Assembly: GCA_028714615.1 (NCBI GenBank)
Contig: JAQTMA010000163.1
Span: 1 to 9,110, forward strand
From: Anaerolineaceae bacterium
Lineage (GTDB): Bacteria > Chloroflexota > Anaerolineae > Anaerolineales > Anaerolineaceae
Reading direction: 5' to 3'
DNA length: 9,110 bases
A model generated the notes under the pieces. It was given only the letters and a program-made list of their open reading frames with translations. It was not told where the DNA came from and made no database searches. How positions within the stretch are numbered: the first letter of the stretch is position 1; every line of letters begins with the position of its first letter. Positions 1 through 6,892 of the stretch are shown in pieces. The position numbers and the translations under genes are program-made.

Positions 1-2
1 TC

Positions 3-1469
3 CGCGGGGAAGCCCTGGCCTCGATCGGCTCGGTCTCGCGCATGAGCCTGGTTTCGCAGGCTACGAACGAGAAGGTAGGTGCGCGCTTGCAGGTGGAAGC
101 CGGACATGCACTGCCGTTGGTAGCGGTGGGTACCCCGGTTGGAACCGTTGTGCGAGTAGAGGATCTTTTTTATAACGTTCCAGCTCGATTAAAGTTCTTA
201 AAACAAGATGCCACCGAGCGCCAACAGATCGATGCGCTCGTAACCCGCTATGCGCTGGCCTATCCGCACGTGCGTTTTCGCCTGGTGCAAGACGGCAAAA
301 TGAGCTTACAAACCAGTGGGAATGGCGACCGGCGAGAGATTCTGGCAACCCTCTACGGGGTGGAGATCGCCCGGCAAATGCTGGAGGTGTTAGCAGATGA
401 GGACGACCTGAGTCTATCCGGCTTTATCAGTCCTACGACCCTCACCCGTTCCAACCGGCGTGAGATTACGTTTTTTGTCAATGGGCGCTGGGTGCAAGAC
501 GTGCCCTTGACAACGGCCTTATTGCAGGCCTACCACACATTACTGATGGTCGGTCGCTATCCTATGGCATTGGTCTTCCTGGAGCTGCCACCGGAGGAAG
601 TGGACGTGAACGTCCACCCCGCCAAGGCGGAAGTGCGTTTCCGCAGCCCGGATCGTATGTTTAGCGGGGTGCAACGGGCCGTGCGCCGGGCGCTGTTGGC
701 TTATACACCCATCCCGCAAGTGTACGGGCCTTCTTCCTGGCCGGTCGATCCCCAGGCTTCGCAAAACCCCCCGGCCTGGGAAACGACATCTGAAGGAGAA
801 GTCGAATCGACACCGGCTTTGCAGGCAAATCCCTGGATGCTACCGGCCGCGGAGCAACAAAATCAGCCACCTCTACCTGGTAGACGCTTGCCTTTGTTGC
901 GGCTGGTGGGTCAGGTGGGAGCGGCTTACCTGGTTGCAGAAGGTCCCGATGGATTGTATTTAATAGACCAGCACGCGGCCCACGAGAGAGTGCTTTTTGA
1001 ACGGTTTATGGCGCAAGGCTCTCAGCCAATCCCAGGGCAATCTTTACTCGAGCCTGCGGTTGTGCAGCTTTCTCCTCAGATTGCCCAGGCGCTGTCAAGC
1101 CAGCTCCCTATCCTCGACCGTTTGGGGTTTCAGGTGGAATCCTTCGGTCCGGGTACCTTCCTGGTACGCGCCATTCCCGCCTTGCTGCTGAATAGCGACC
1201 CGGCGGCAGCCATCCGAGTACTGGTAGAAGACTTCGAAGAAGATGAGACCCCGCTCCAGGCGGAGGTGGAAGCTCGTTTGATCGCCAGGGTATGCAAGCG
1301 CGCTGCAGTAAAGGCGGGCGCGAACCTGAGCCTGGATGAGCAACGCGCCCTGGTGCGCGACCTGGAGGCATGTCAATCCCCACGCACCTGTCCTCACGGG
1401 CGGCCGACGATGATTCACTTGTCTGTCGATTTGCTTGAACGACAGTTCGGCCGCCGTGGGCCTCGTTAG
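3..1469 (+). CDS. mutL: DNA mismatch repair protein MutL, 5'-truncated by the window edge
   Basis: MutL is an ATP-driven mismatch-repair protein that links mismatch-bound MutS to strand nicking. The frame is already open at base 3 and begins RGEALASIGSVSRM, the GFRGEAL ATPase motif of GHKL proteins, so the true start lies upstream and the ATG at 42 is internal. The N-terminal ATPase/transducer part continues through FYNVPARLKFLK and VDVNVHPAKAEVRF (about bases 600-640). A Pro/Gln/Ser-rich linker follows (about 700-885), then the C-terminal dimerisation/endonuclease domain. That domain carries DQHAAHERVLFE from base 966, matching DQHA(X)2E(X)4E. It also has CKRAAVKAG, CPHGRP (1389-1406) and a final FGRR (1446-1457), the usual metal-site motifs of nicking MutL. 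This points to a MutH-independent, latent-endonuclease MutL. It is probably first of the visible run mutL-degV-pfkB. Confidence 0.96.
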   Translation, partial: RGEALASIGSVSRMSLVSQATNEKVGARLQVEAGHALPLVAVGTPVGTVVRVEDLFYNVPARLKFLKQDATERQQIDALVTRYALAYPHVRFRLVQDGKMSLQTSGNGDRREILATLYGVEIARQMLEVLADEDDLSLSGFISPTTLTRSNRREITFFVNGRWVQDVPLTTALLQAYHTLLMVGRYPMALVFLELPPEEVDVNVHPAKAEVRFRSPDRMFSGVQRAVRRALLAYTPIPQVYGPSSWPVDPQASQNPPAWETTSEGEVESTPALQANPWMLPAAEQQNQPPLPGRRLPLLRLVGQVGAAYLVAEGPDGLYLIDQHAAHERVLFERFMAQGSQPIPGQSLLEPAVVQLSPQIAQALSSQLPILDRLGFQVESFGPGTFLVRAIPALLLNSDPAAAIRVLVEDFEEDETPLQAEVEARLIARVCKRAAVKAGANLSLDEQRALVRDLEACQSPRTCPHGRPTMIHLSVDLLERQFGRRGPR

Positions 1470-1536
1470 CGACTTTCCGCACAGGAAGCCGCTACCATCG
1501 GGCTACCTGCGATCCAGATTCATGGGAGAGAATCGT

Positions 1537-2400
1537 ATGCGAATTGTAAGTGATAGTGGAATGGACTTAACCCCCGAACAGTCGGATGGCCTGGATATCA
1601 CCAAGGCGCCATTGACGATTATCCTGAACAATGTCAGTTACCGCAGTGGAGAAGATATTCAACCGGCACAGTTTTACAAGATGCTGTCTGAAACGGATGC
1701 ATTCCCGACTACATCGCAACCATCGGCAGGTGATTTTGCGGACATATATCGCCGCCTGGCAAAAACCGATCCGGAGATCCTTTCCATCCATATCTCTTCC
1801 GGGTTGAGCGGCACGATCCAATCGGCGCGGGCGGGAGCCACGATGGTGCCGGAAGCTCAGGTGACGTTTTGGGATTCGAAGACCCTCTCTTGTCCCCTCG
1901 GTTGGCAGGTTTGGGCGGCAGCTTGTGCGGTAAAAGCGGGCTGGACCAAGGAAAAAATCCTGGCTCTGCTCGGGCGGATCAGCGCTGCCACGGAGGGCAT
2001 CTTCACAATTGCGACTATCCGCTACCTGGTGCATGGGGGCCGGATCAGCCATATCAAGGGATTGATGGCGTCCTTGCTCAATATCAAACCGATCATCGGG
2101 GTAGAAAAAAAAGGCGGAACCTACGTCCAGCTTGGCCAGGATATCACCATGAAGCGGGCGATCAGCCGCCTGGCGGACCAGGTGACGCGCTGGTATCCGG
2201 CCGGGACAGCCATGCGCTTCCAGGTGTTGCATGGCAATAATCGCGAAGGGGCGGCGCTGCTGCACGAGCGACTCGTTCAGATGTTTGATTGCACCTTCTG
2301 GCCGGATGCAGTTGTTGCCCCGGTGCTCGGAGCCCATACCGGGCCGGCATTGGTGGGGTTAGCGCTGGCGCCCATCGAAATCTTTAAAGAAATTCCATAA
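1537..2400 (+). CDS. DegV family (FakB-like) fatty-acid-binding protein
   Basis: Predicted cytosolic protein of 287 aa, normal for DegV. Members studied in Firmicutes (FakB) hold a fatty acid and present it to the kinase FakA; no FakA/DAK2 gene lies in this window, so that role is by family only. Visible motifs are IVSDSGMDLT (residues 3-12), TTSQPSAGDF (58-67), HISSGLSGTIQSA (85-97), DSKTLS (113-118), YLVHGGRIS (163-171), LLNIKPII (180-187) and GAHTGPALVG (265-274). The serines in TSQPS and SSGLSGT are the usual ligand carboxylate contacts. I chose the ATG at 1537 because GGGAGAG (1524-1530) lies six bases upstream and the protein then begins right at the conserved first strand. Upstream in-frame ATGs at 1435 (inside mutL) and 1522 would add unconserved residues. 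It lies 67 bp after mutL with no terminator between them, so co-transcription is likely. Confidence 0.93.
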   Translation: MRIVSDSGMDLTPEQSDGLDITKAPLTIILNNVSYRSGEDIQPAQFYKMLSETDAFPTTSQPSAGDFADIYRRLAKTDPEILSIHISSGLSGTIQSARAGATMVPEAQVTFWDSKTLSCPLGWQVWAAACAVKAGWTKEKILALLGRISAATEGIFTIATIRYLVHGGRISHIKGLMASLLNIKPIIGVEKKGGTYVQLGQDITMKRAISRLADQVTRWYPAGTAMRFQVLHGNNREGAALLHERLVQMFDCTFWPDAVVAPVLGAHTGPALVGLALAPIEIFKEIP

Positions 2401-2475
2401 TCAGATTGCATCCAGCGCAAGGGAATCCGCTAAAGCCAGCCTGGGTGACGATCTGATGCCATCGTGGAGGGCTCA

Positions 2476-3393
2476 TTGGCGAAAATCCTGGTTTCTGGCC
2501 TGATCAATATCGAAACAACCTTGCGGGTAGATCGTTTTCCGGTAGATTACTCCCCGGCGAACTATCCTTTTTTTGGGATTAACAGCAGTGTTTCCGGGGT
2601 AGGCTACAACCTGGCAAAAGCGCTGCATACGTTGGGAGACGAGGTCGAGTTCCTCTCCCTAATCGGTGAGGACCTGGCCGGGAGGTTGGTATTTGCCGCA
2701 TTGGCGGAGGATGGTATCCCAGATCTGCACATCTTGCCGGCTCTCGACCATACCGCTCAATCCGTAATCCTCTACGACCCTCAAGGTCGTCGCCAGATCT
2801 ACACCGATCTGAAGGATATCCAGGAACGCTCCTATCCCGTGGAGACTTTTGACCTGGCTTTGCAGGAGTGCGACCTGGCCGCATTATGCAATATCAATTT
2901 CTCAAGACCATTCTTGAGCCGCGCCCAACGGGTTGGGTGCCTTGTGGCTACGGACGTGCACGCCCTGTCCACCCTGGAAGATGATTATAACCGTGACTTT
3001 ATGGCTGCAGCAGCGATCCTCTTCCTCAGCGACGAGCGCCTGCCGGTCCAGCCGGAGGATTTCGCCCGTCAGGTCGTCGACCGCTATCAAAATGATATCG
3101 TTGTGATCGGTTTAGGAGCTCGGGGCGCTCTGCTGGCGGTCCGGCAAGACGGATTTTATGGACATTTTCCGGCAGTACGCACCCGCGCGGTGGTTAACAC
3201 CATTGGTGCGGGAGATGCACTGTTCAGTTGTTTCCTCCACGAATTTGTTCTTACCGGGGATCCATACCGCTCTTTGAAACAGGCAATGATATTTGCTTCT
3301 TATAAAATTGGAGCGACCGGCGCGGCCGATGGCTTCTTGTGTGCGGCTGACCTTCAACATTGGTACAACAAGATCGGTCAGGAATCAGGCTAG
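2476..3393 (+). CDS. PfkB-family carbohydrate/nucleoside kinase
   Basis: Predicted cytosolic ATP-dependent kinase of the ribokinase/PfkB fold, 305 aa, the usual length. The N-terminal signature region reads NSSVSGVGYNLAKAL (36-50), followed by FLSLIGEDLAGR, where this family contacts the sugar. The C-terminal signature NTIGAGDALFSCF holds the anion-hole GAGD, with the predicted catalytic base Asp247. The substrate (ribose, fructose, adenosine or another) cannot be told from the sequence. The start is uncertain. TTG at 2476 has GGAGGG (2466-2471) just upstream and gives MAKILVSGLINIE, matching the first strand. The in-frame GTG at 2464 would add four residues but has no visible ribosome site. 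It follows degV by 75 bp with no clear terminator, so it is probably last in the mutL-degV-pfkB unit. It converges with sir2 across 26 bp. Confidence 0.9.
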   Translation: MAKILVSGLINIETTLRVDRFPVDYSPANYPFFGINSSVSGVGYNLAKALHTLGDEVEFLSLIGEDLAGRLVFAALAEDGIPDLHILPALDHTAQSVILYDPQGRRQIYTDLKDIQERSYPVETFDLALQECDLAALCNINFSRPFLSRAQRVGCLVATDVHALSTLEDDYNRDFMAAAAILFLSDERLPVQPEDFARQVVDRYQNDIVVIGLGARGALLAVRQDGFYGHFPAVRTRAVVNTIGAGDALFSCFLHEFVLTGDPYRSLKQAMIFASYKIGATGAADGFLCAADLQHWYNKIGQESG

Positions 3394-3419
3394 TTATTCA
3401 ACGGTACTAGAAATCGCCA

Positions 3420-4190
3420 TTATTTCAATACCCGCCTGGTTAATGCTGGGATGATCATTCCCAGATCTTCCCTAAGGATGGCATCCGCGTATGAATCGAG
3501 GTAAGTCGGGGTGCGATTATTGATGATCAGGTGAGCACCTTTCTCCAGAGCACGGAGGGGCAGGCGGGAAGCGGGGATAACCTCCAGGGAAGACCCAACC
3601 ACCAGGATCACGTCGCAACCGGAGCAATACTGTTCGGCTTTACCCCAGGCTTCCTCCGGTAGCATTTCTTCAAACAAGATGATATCCGGCTTGAGTAGCC
3701 CCTGGCATCCCGGGCAGAGCGGCAAAGTCCCAGCTTTGATAAAATCCGGGATGACCATCTCCGCGTCTACGGTTGCATGGCAGCGGATACAGGTCAGGCT
3801 CCGCAGAGTGCCATGCAGTTCAAATACGTTGACAGACCCGGCCGCCTGGTGCAACCCATCGATATTCTGGGTGATGACCGCCTTGATAACACCGGCGTTC
3901 TCCAGCTCTGCCAGGGCGATATGCGCGGGATTGGGTTTTGCTTTCCAGACGGCTGCGCTTAGCGAATGGACCCACCCATAGAACCGTTCAGGATGGTTTT
4001 GAAACGTTGTAAGGGAGGCGACTTCCATCGGGTCGTCGTGCTCCCATAAACCAGTCCCTTTTGAACGGAAGTCGGGGATTCCGGAGGGGGTCGAAAAGCC
4101 GGCGCCCGTTAAGGCAATGGCCAATCGGGCGCTGCGCAGTAACTCGGCTGCTTTCGCGAAAGCAGCCGAGTCGAAATCAATCGGATTCAT
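3420..4190 (-). CDS. NAD-dependent protein deacylase, Sir2 family
   Basis: Sirtuin that removes acyl groups from lysine using NAD+, releasing nicotinamide and O-acyl-ADP-ribose. At 256 aa it is a single catalytic domain. Motifs are ALTGAGFSTPSGIPDFR (26-42, NAD binding), TQNIDGLH (107-114), ELHGT with the predicted catalytic His126, zinc cysteines 134/137 and 159/162, VVGSSLEV (197-204) and INNR (223-226). The stretch AKPNPAHIALAELENAGVI is close to what I recall of Thermotoga Sir2 (class U). The pocket position that reads YxxR in CobB/SIRT5-type desuccinylases is YGWV (71-74) here, so deacetylase activity is more likely than desuccinylase. The ATG overlaps the stop of the upstream receiver-ATPase gene (ATGA, 4187-4190), implying translational coupling. 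Codons 7-17 contain a perfect 30-bp palindrome, listed separately. Confidence 0.94.
   Translation of the reverse strand: MNPIDFDSAAFAKAAELLRSARLAIALTGAGFSTPSGIPDFRSKGTGLWEHDDPMEVASLTTFQNHPERFYGWVHSLSAAVWKAKPNPAHIALAELENAGVIKAVITQNIDGLHQAAGSVNVFELHGTLRSLTCIRCHATVDAEMVIPDFIKAGTLPLCPGCQGLLKPDIILFEEMLPEEAWGKAEQYCSGCDVILVVGSSLEVIPASRLPLRALEKGAHLIINNRTPTYLDSYADAILREDLGMIIPALTRRVLK
4142..4171. repeat. Perfect 30-bp palindrome inside the 5' end of sir2
   Basis: The left half ACTCGGCTGCTTTCG is followed directly by its exact reverse complement, centred between 4156 and 4157, with no mismatch and no spacer. On the minus strand it covers codons 7-17 of sir2 (DSAAFAKAAEL), starting about 18 bases after the start codon. 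In mRNA it could fold into a stem of about 13 bp with a CGCG loop, just downstream of the sir2 initiation site and the ATGA coupling point. In DNA it is a perfect dyad, as for a dimeric regulator. The palindrome is seen directly; any function is inferred. Confidence 0.9.
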
Positions 4191-5341
4191 ATCAGGTGAG
4201 CGTGTTGGGCAACCGTCTCAGCCAATTTTGTGAATTGTTGCGCAACAAGCCCTTCCGGTTGAAGGAGGATCATGGGGGTAAGGCGTAACGCAGACTGGTA
4301 TGCCTGTTCGGGGGCGGGGGAAATGACAACCGCAACCGGCGTACCCAGCTCTTCTTGAATCTGCGACCAGGTCATTTGGACGTCGGTGCGTACCCGGTTC
4401 ATCACCACCAAGGTTAACGCCCGGGTTTTCCCAAACCCTTTCAGTACCAATTCATCCAACAAAGCTTTGGTGCGGCTGACCGACGTGGGACTGGGATCAA
4501 CCACGACGACGACTTCATTGATCAAGTCTAAGAGCTTATCGACTTCGGGGAAGAGGTTCATTCCAATATCAACAATGATTATTGGAGCAAGGCAGCTCAA
4601 GGAATCGAGGATGGCTTCAAAATGGGCAGTCGAATTAATGACCGCGAGTTCTTTAGGTTGATTGGTCGATAAAAGCAAGCGTACTCCTGATGCGTTGGTG
4701 ATCAGCTCACCTTCGACGACCGGGGGGGTGAGCTCGGCTGGCTTATACCGCAGCAAGTTTCGAATGCCTTCCGGGTTTACATAGCCAAGCTCCAGACCCC
4801 AGGCTCCACACCCAGGACGGAACTCGGCTGCGATGACGCCGGTTTTGGTCTTCTGGGCGAGGCCCACGGCCAGGTTGATCCCTACAGTCGAGCAGCCAAT
4901 GCCGCCCCTGGCGGCCATTACGGCGACCACATGACCGTGACTCTTGGCAACGGGAACGGCGCGAGATTTCACCGTACGCGCCAGCAGAGCTTTAATGTGC
5001 GCGTTCAATTCGGCTGGATGGGTCGGTTTGGTCAGGTAATCATCAGCGCCGGATTCGTAGCCGGTGATCTTGTCCTCAACTTGTCCCTTTGCAGTGAACA
5101 TGAGGATGGGGATCCCGGCGGAATCAGGGTGCCCCCGCAATTGGCGAGCCACCTCGTAACCGTCCATTTCGGGCATCATAATATCCAGGAGGACCACATC
5201 GGGTTGGTCGCTCACTGCCATGCTCAGCGCCTGGGAGCCGCTGTTAGCGGCGATGATCTGGTAGCCCTGGCGCTGGAGCATAATCCCAACCAGACGTAAC
5301 GTCTCGAGGTCGTCGTCTACGATCAAGATTTTCTCGGGCAT
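4187..5341 (-). CDS. Response-regulator receiver fused to a CpaE/TadZ-like (MinD/ParA superfamily) ATPase
   Basis: Cytosolic protein of 384 aa. Residues 1-122 are a CheY-like receiver with acidic pocket DDD (9-11), predicted phosphoacceptor Asp53 (VVLLDIMMPEMDG), Thr83 and Lys105 (LTKP). After a short linker, residues 136-384 form a SIMIBI ATPase. Its P-loop is deviant: MAARGGIGCSTVGINLA (142-158) has Arg145 where ParA/MinD have the signature lysine, and Cys150 at the P-loop lysine position. Walker B is IIIVDIG (254-260). This receiver plus degenerate ParA-like order is typical of CpaE/TadZ, which position Tad/Flp pili, but no tad/cpa genes lie here. The start at 5341 has GAGGAA (5345-5350) just upstream and begins at the first receiver strand; the in-frame ATG at 5404 adds unconserved residues. 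It is the promoter-proximal gene of an operon with sir2. Pilus function is only one possibility. Confidence 0.9.
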   Translation of the reverse strand: MPEKILIVDDDLETLRLVGIMLQRQGYQIIAANSGSQALSMAVSDQPDVVLLDIMMPEMDGYEVARQLRGHPDSAGIPILMFTAKGQVEDKITGYESGADDYLTKPTHPAELNAHIKALLARTVKSRAVPVAKSHGHVVAVMAARGGIGCSTVGINLAVGLAQKTKTGVIAAEFRPGCGAWGLELGYVNPEGIRNLLRYKPAELTPPVVEGELITNASGVRLLLSTNQPKELAVINSTAHFEAILDSLSCLAPIIIVDIGMNLFPEVDKLLDLINEVVVVVDPSPTSVSRTKALLDELVLKGFGKTRALTLVVMNRVRTDVQMTWSQIQEELGTPVAVVISPAPEQAYQSALRLTPMILLQPEGLVAQQFTKLAETVAQHAHLI

Positions 5342-5375
5342 AGGTTCCTCTTTATGAGAAGAGTGGATGAGTTTC

Positions 5376-5404
5376 AGTCTAGCACAAAGATGCGTAGGAG
5401 GCAA
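5376..5404 (-). promoter_or_regulatory. Predicted sigma-70-type promoter for the receiver-ATPase/sir2 operon
   Basis: Reading the minus strand, TTGCCT (5404-5399) is followed after 17 bases by TAGACT (5381-5376), the latter preceded by TG one base away (TGCTAGACT, extended -10). The start would fall near 5369, giving a leader of about 28 bases with GAGGAA before the ATG at 5341. This is pattern recognition without expression data. Confidence 0.6.
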
Positions 5405-5434
5405 GCGTACGGCGGGTGGATGTTAGCCGGTCGA

Positions 5435-5443
5435 TGCTATAAT
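5435..5443 (+). promoter_or_regulatory. Extended -10 promoter for tilS
   Basis: TGCTATAAT gives a perfect TATAAT (5438-5443) with the TGn extension. No good -35 box is seen 17 bases upstream, which extended -10 promoters tolerate. Usual spacing puts transcription start at about 5449-5451, on the A of the tilS ATG at 5450, so the message is probably leaderless. In keeping with this, no Shine-Dalgarno sequence lies just upstream of the ATG. Confidence 0.6.
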
Positions 5444-5449
5444 GCTCCT

Positions 5450-6886
5450 ATGCGCCTGGATCACCTGGATCAATTGTTGCGGAACCAATGTCACCTGTCG
5501 CGCAACCAGGCGATCGTGGTGGGAGTATCGGGGGGACCGGATAGCCTGTGCCTGGTTGATGCGCTCTACCGCCTGGGGTATCCCGTGATCGTAGCACACT
5601 TCGATCACCAACTGCGCACCGAATCAAGCAAAGAAGCCGGGTACGTCCGCGAGTTTGCCCGGGAGCGGGAGCTTCCATTTGAGCTGGCCAGTCTTGATGT
5701 GGCTGCCTTCGCCCGTAAAAACAACCTATCCGTCGAAGAAGCAGCGCGAATCTCCCGCTACCGCTTCCTTTTTGCAACGGCCAGGCAGCTCCATGCTCGG
5801 GCGGTAGCAGTAGGGCACACCGCTGACGACCAGGTGGAAACCGTGCTGATGCATCTGTTGCGTGGCGCCGGGCTGGCAGGTCTGAAGGGCATGCGTCTTC
5901 GCAGCCAGGCGATTGAATGGGATGTGAACATACCACTCCTTCGGCCGCTTCTGGAGAACTGGCGGGAGGAGACCCTGGAATATTGCGCAACGAATGGCCT
6001 GAAGCCGGTCTTCGACCCATCCAACCAGGATCCCACCTACTTCCGCAATCGCATACGCCAGGAGTTGATCCCATACCTGCAGAAGTACAATCCACGCGTC
6101 CGAGAGGCCTTGCTGCGGAGCGCACGCGCCCTGGCTAACGATTACGATCTGCTGCAGGAAACGGCCGCCCAGGCCTGGGATGCAAGCATGGTGGAGCATG
6201 GCGAAGGGTTTGTGGCCTTTGATTTTGATAAGGTACAGTCGTTCTCGCCGGGGATGCAAAGCAACCTGCTGCGCCAGGCGATCACCCGATTGCGCCCGAC
6301 GCTGCGCGACTTTGACTTCGCGGCGATTGAGCATGCCTTGCAATATATCGCAGACCCGAAACGCACCAATCAATGCGATCTAGCCGTGGGTTTGCGCCTT
6401 GCCCTTGAAGGCAGCCACCTCTATCTGGCGGATTGGAGCGCCGATCTGCCGTCAAGCGATTGGCCTCAACTGGAGGAATGCGAGGTCATTTCTTTCGCAC
6501 CCGGCAGTCGTGTGGCTCTCCGGGCGGGCTGGGTTTTGTGCAGCCAGGTGCTCACGGTTGATCCAGGCGAGACGCCGTTTGCAGGAGAGGCTGGAGAAGC
6601 CTGGCTGGACCTGGACACGCTCCGGCTTCCGCTGCGAATCCGTGTGCGCCGCTTAGGAGAACGCTTCCAACCGCTGGGCATGCCCGGAAAGTCGATCAAG
6701 CTCTCGGACTTCTTTGTCAATATTAAATTGCCGCAGCGGGCCCGGGCTGCCTGGCCGCTGGTGTGTTCGGGTGATGCCATTGCCTGGATTCCCGGCTATC
6801 GCCTGGGGCATCCATTCCGCGTTCAATCCGGGACTCGCCGGGTGCTGCGTTTACAACTGCTCCATACATCAAAACCAGAGCGCTGA
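5450..6886 (+). CDS. tilS: tRNA(Ile)-lysidine synthetase TilS
   Basis: TilS uses ATP to attach lysine to C34 of the CAU-anticodon tRNA-Ile, so that it reads AUA and is charged with isoleucine. The protein is 478 aa, normal for the long bacterial form. The N-type ATP pyrophosphatase domain has SGGPDS (27-32), HFDHQLR (50-56) and GHTADDQVET (122-131). It is followed by RGAGLAGLKGM, RPLL and FDPSNQDPTYFRNRIRQELIPYL, all characteristic of the family. The TilS C-terminal domain follows, with RVRRLGERFQPLGMPG and IPGYRLGHPF near the end. I chose ATG 5450 because it precedes the usual MRLDHLDQLL-type opening and sits at the predicted transcription start. The in-frame ATG at 5420 lies upstream of the -10 box and cannot be made from that promoter. 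The gene is divergent from the receiver-ATPase operon and ends 6 bp from the convergent recombinase-like gene. Confidence 0.95.
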   Translation: MRLDHLDQLLRNQCHLSRNQAIVVGVSGGPDSLCLVDALYRLGYPVIVAHFDHQLRTESSKEAGYVREFARERELPFELASLDVAAFARKNNLSVEEAARISRYRFLFATARQLHARAVAVGHTADDQVETVLMHLLRGAGLAGLKGMRLRSQAIEWDVNIPLLRPLLENWREETLEYCATNGLKPVFDPSNQDPTYFRNRIRQELIPYLQKYNPRVREALLRSARALANDYDLLQETAAQAWDASMVEHGEGFVAFDFDKVQSFSPGMQSNLLRQAITRLRPTLRDFDFAAIEHALQYIADPKRTNQCDLAVGLRLALEGSHLYLADWSADLPSSDWPQLEECEVISFAPGSRVALRAGWVLCSQVLTVDPGETPFAGEAGEAWLDLDTLRLPLRIRVRRLGERFQPLGMPGKSIKLSDFFVNIKLPQRARAAWPLVCSGDAIAWIPGYRLGHPFRVQSGTRRVLRLQLLHTSKPER

Positions 6887-6892
6887 TCCCAT

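Noticed and set aside
1435..1536. DegV start at 1435, overlapping the end of mutL
   Set aside because: The added residues precede the conserved first strand, and GGGAGAG is correctly spaced for the ATG at 1537.
1567..2337. Long minus-strand open frame opposite degV, and similar frames opposite mutL and tilS
   Set aside because: They lie antisense to strongly conserved genes, show no recognisable protein motifs, and are expected shadows in GC-rich coding DNA.
3388..3413. Terminator between pfkB and sir2
   Set aside because: Only a 5-bp CTAGT/ACTAG pairing with an 11-base loop and no T-tract is present, too weak to call.
5354..5449. N-terminal extension of TilS from upstream in-frame starts
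   Set aside because: The added residues are unlike TilS, and the perfect TATAAT at 5438-5443 lies inside the extension, immediately before the preferred ATG.
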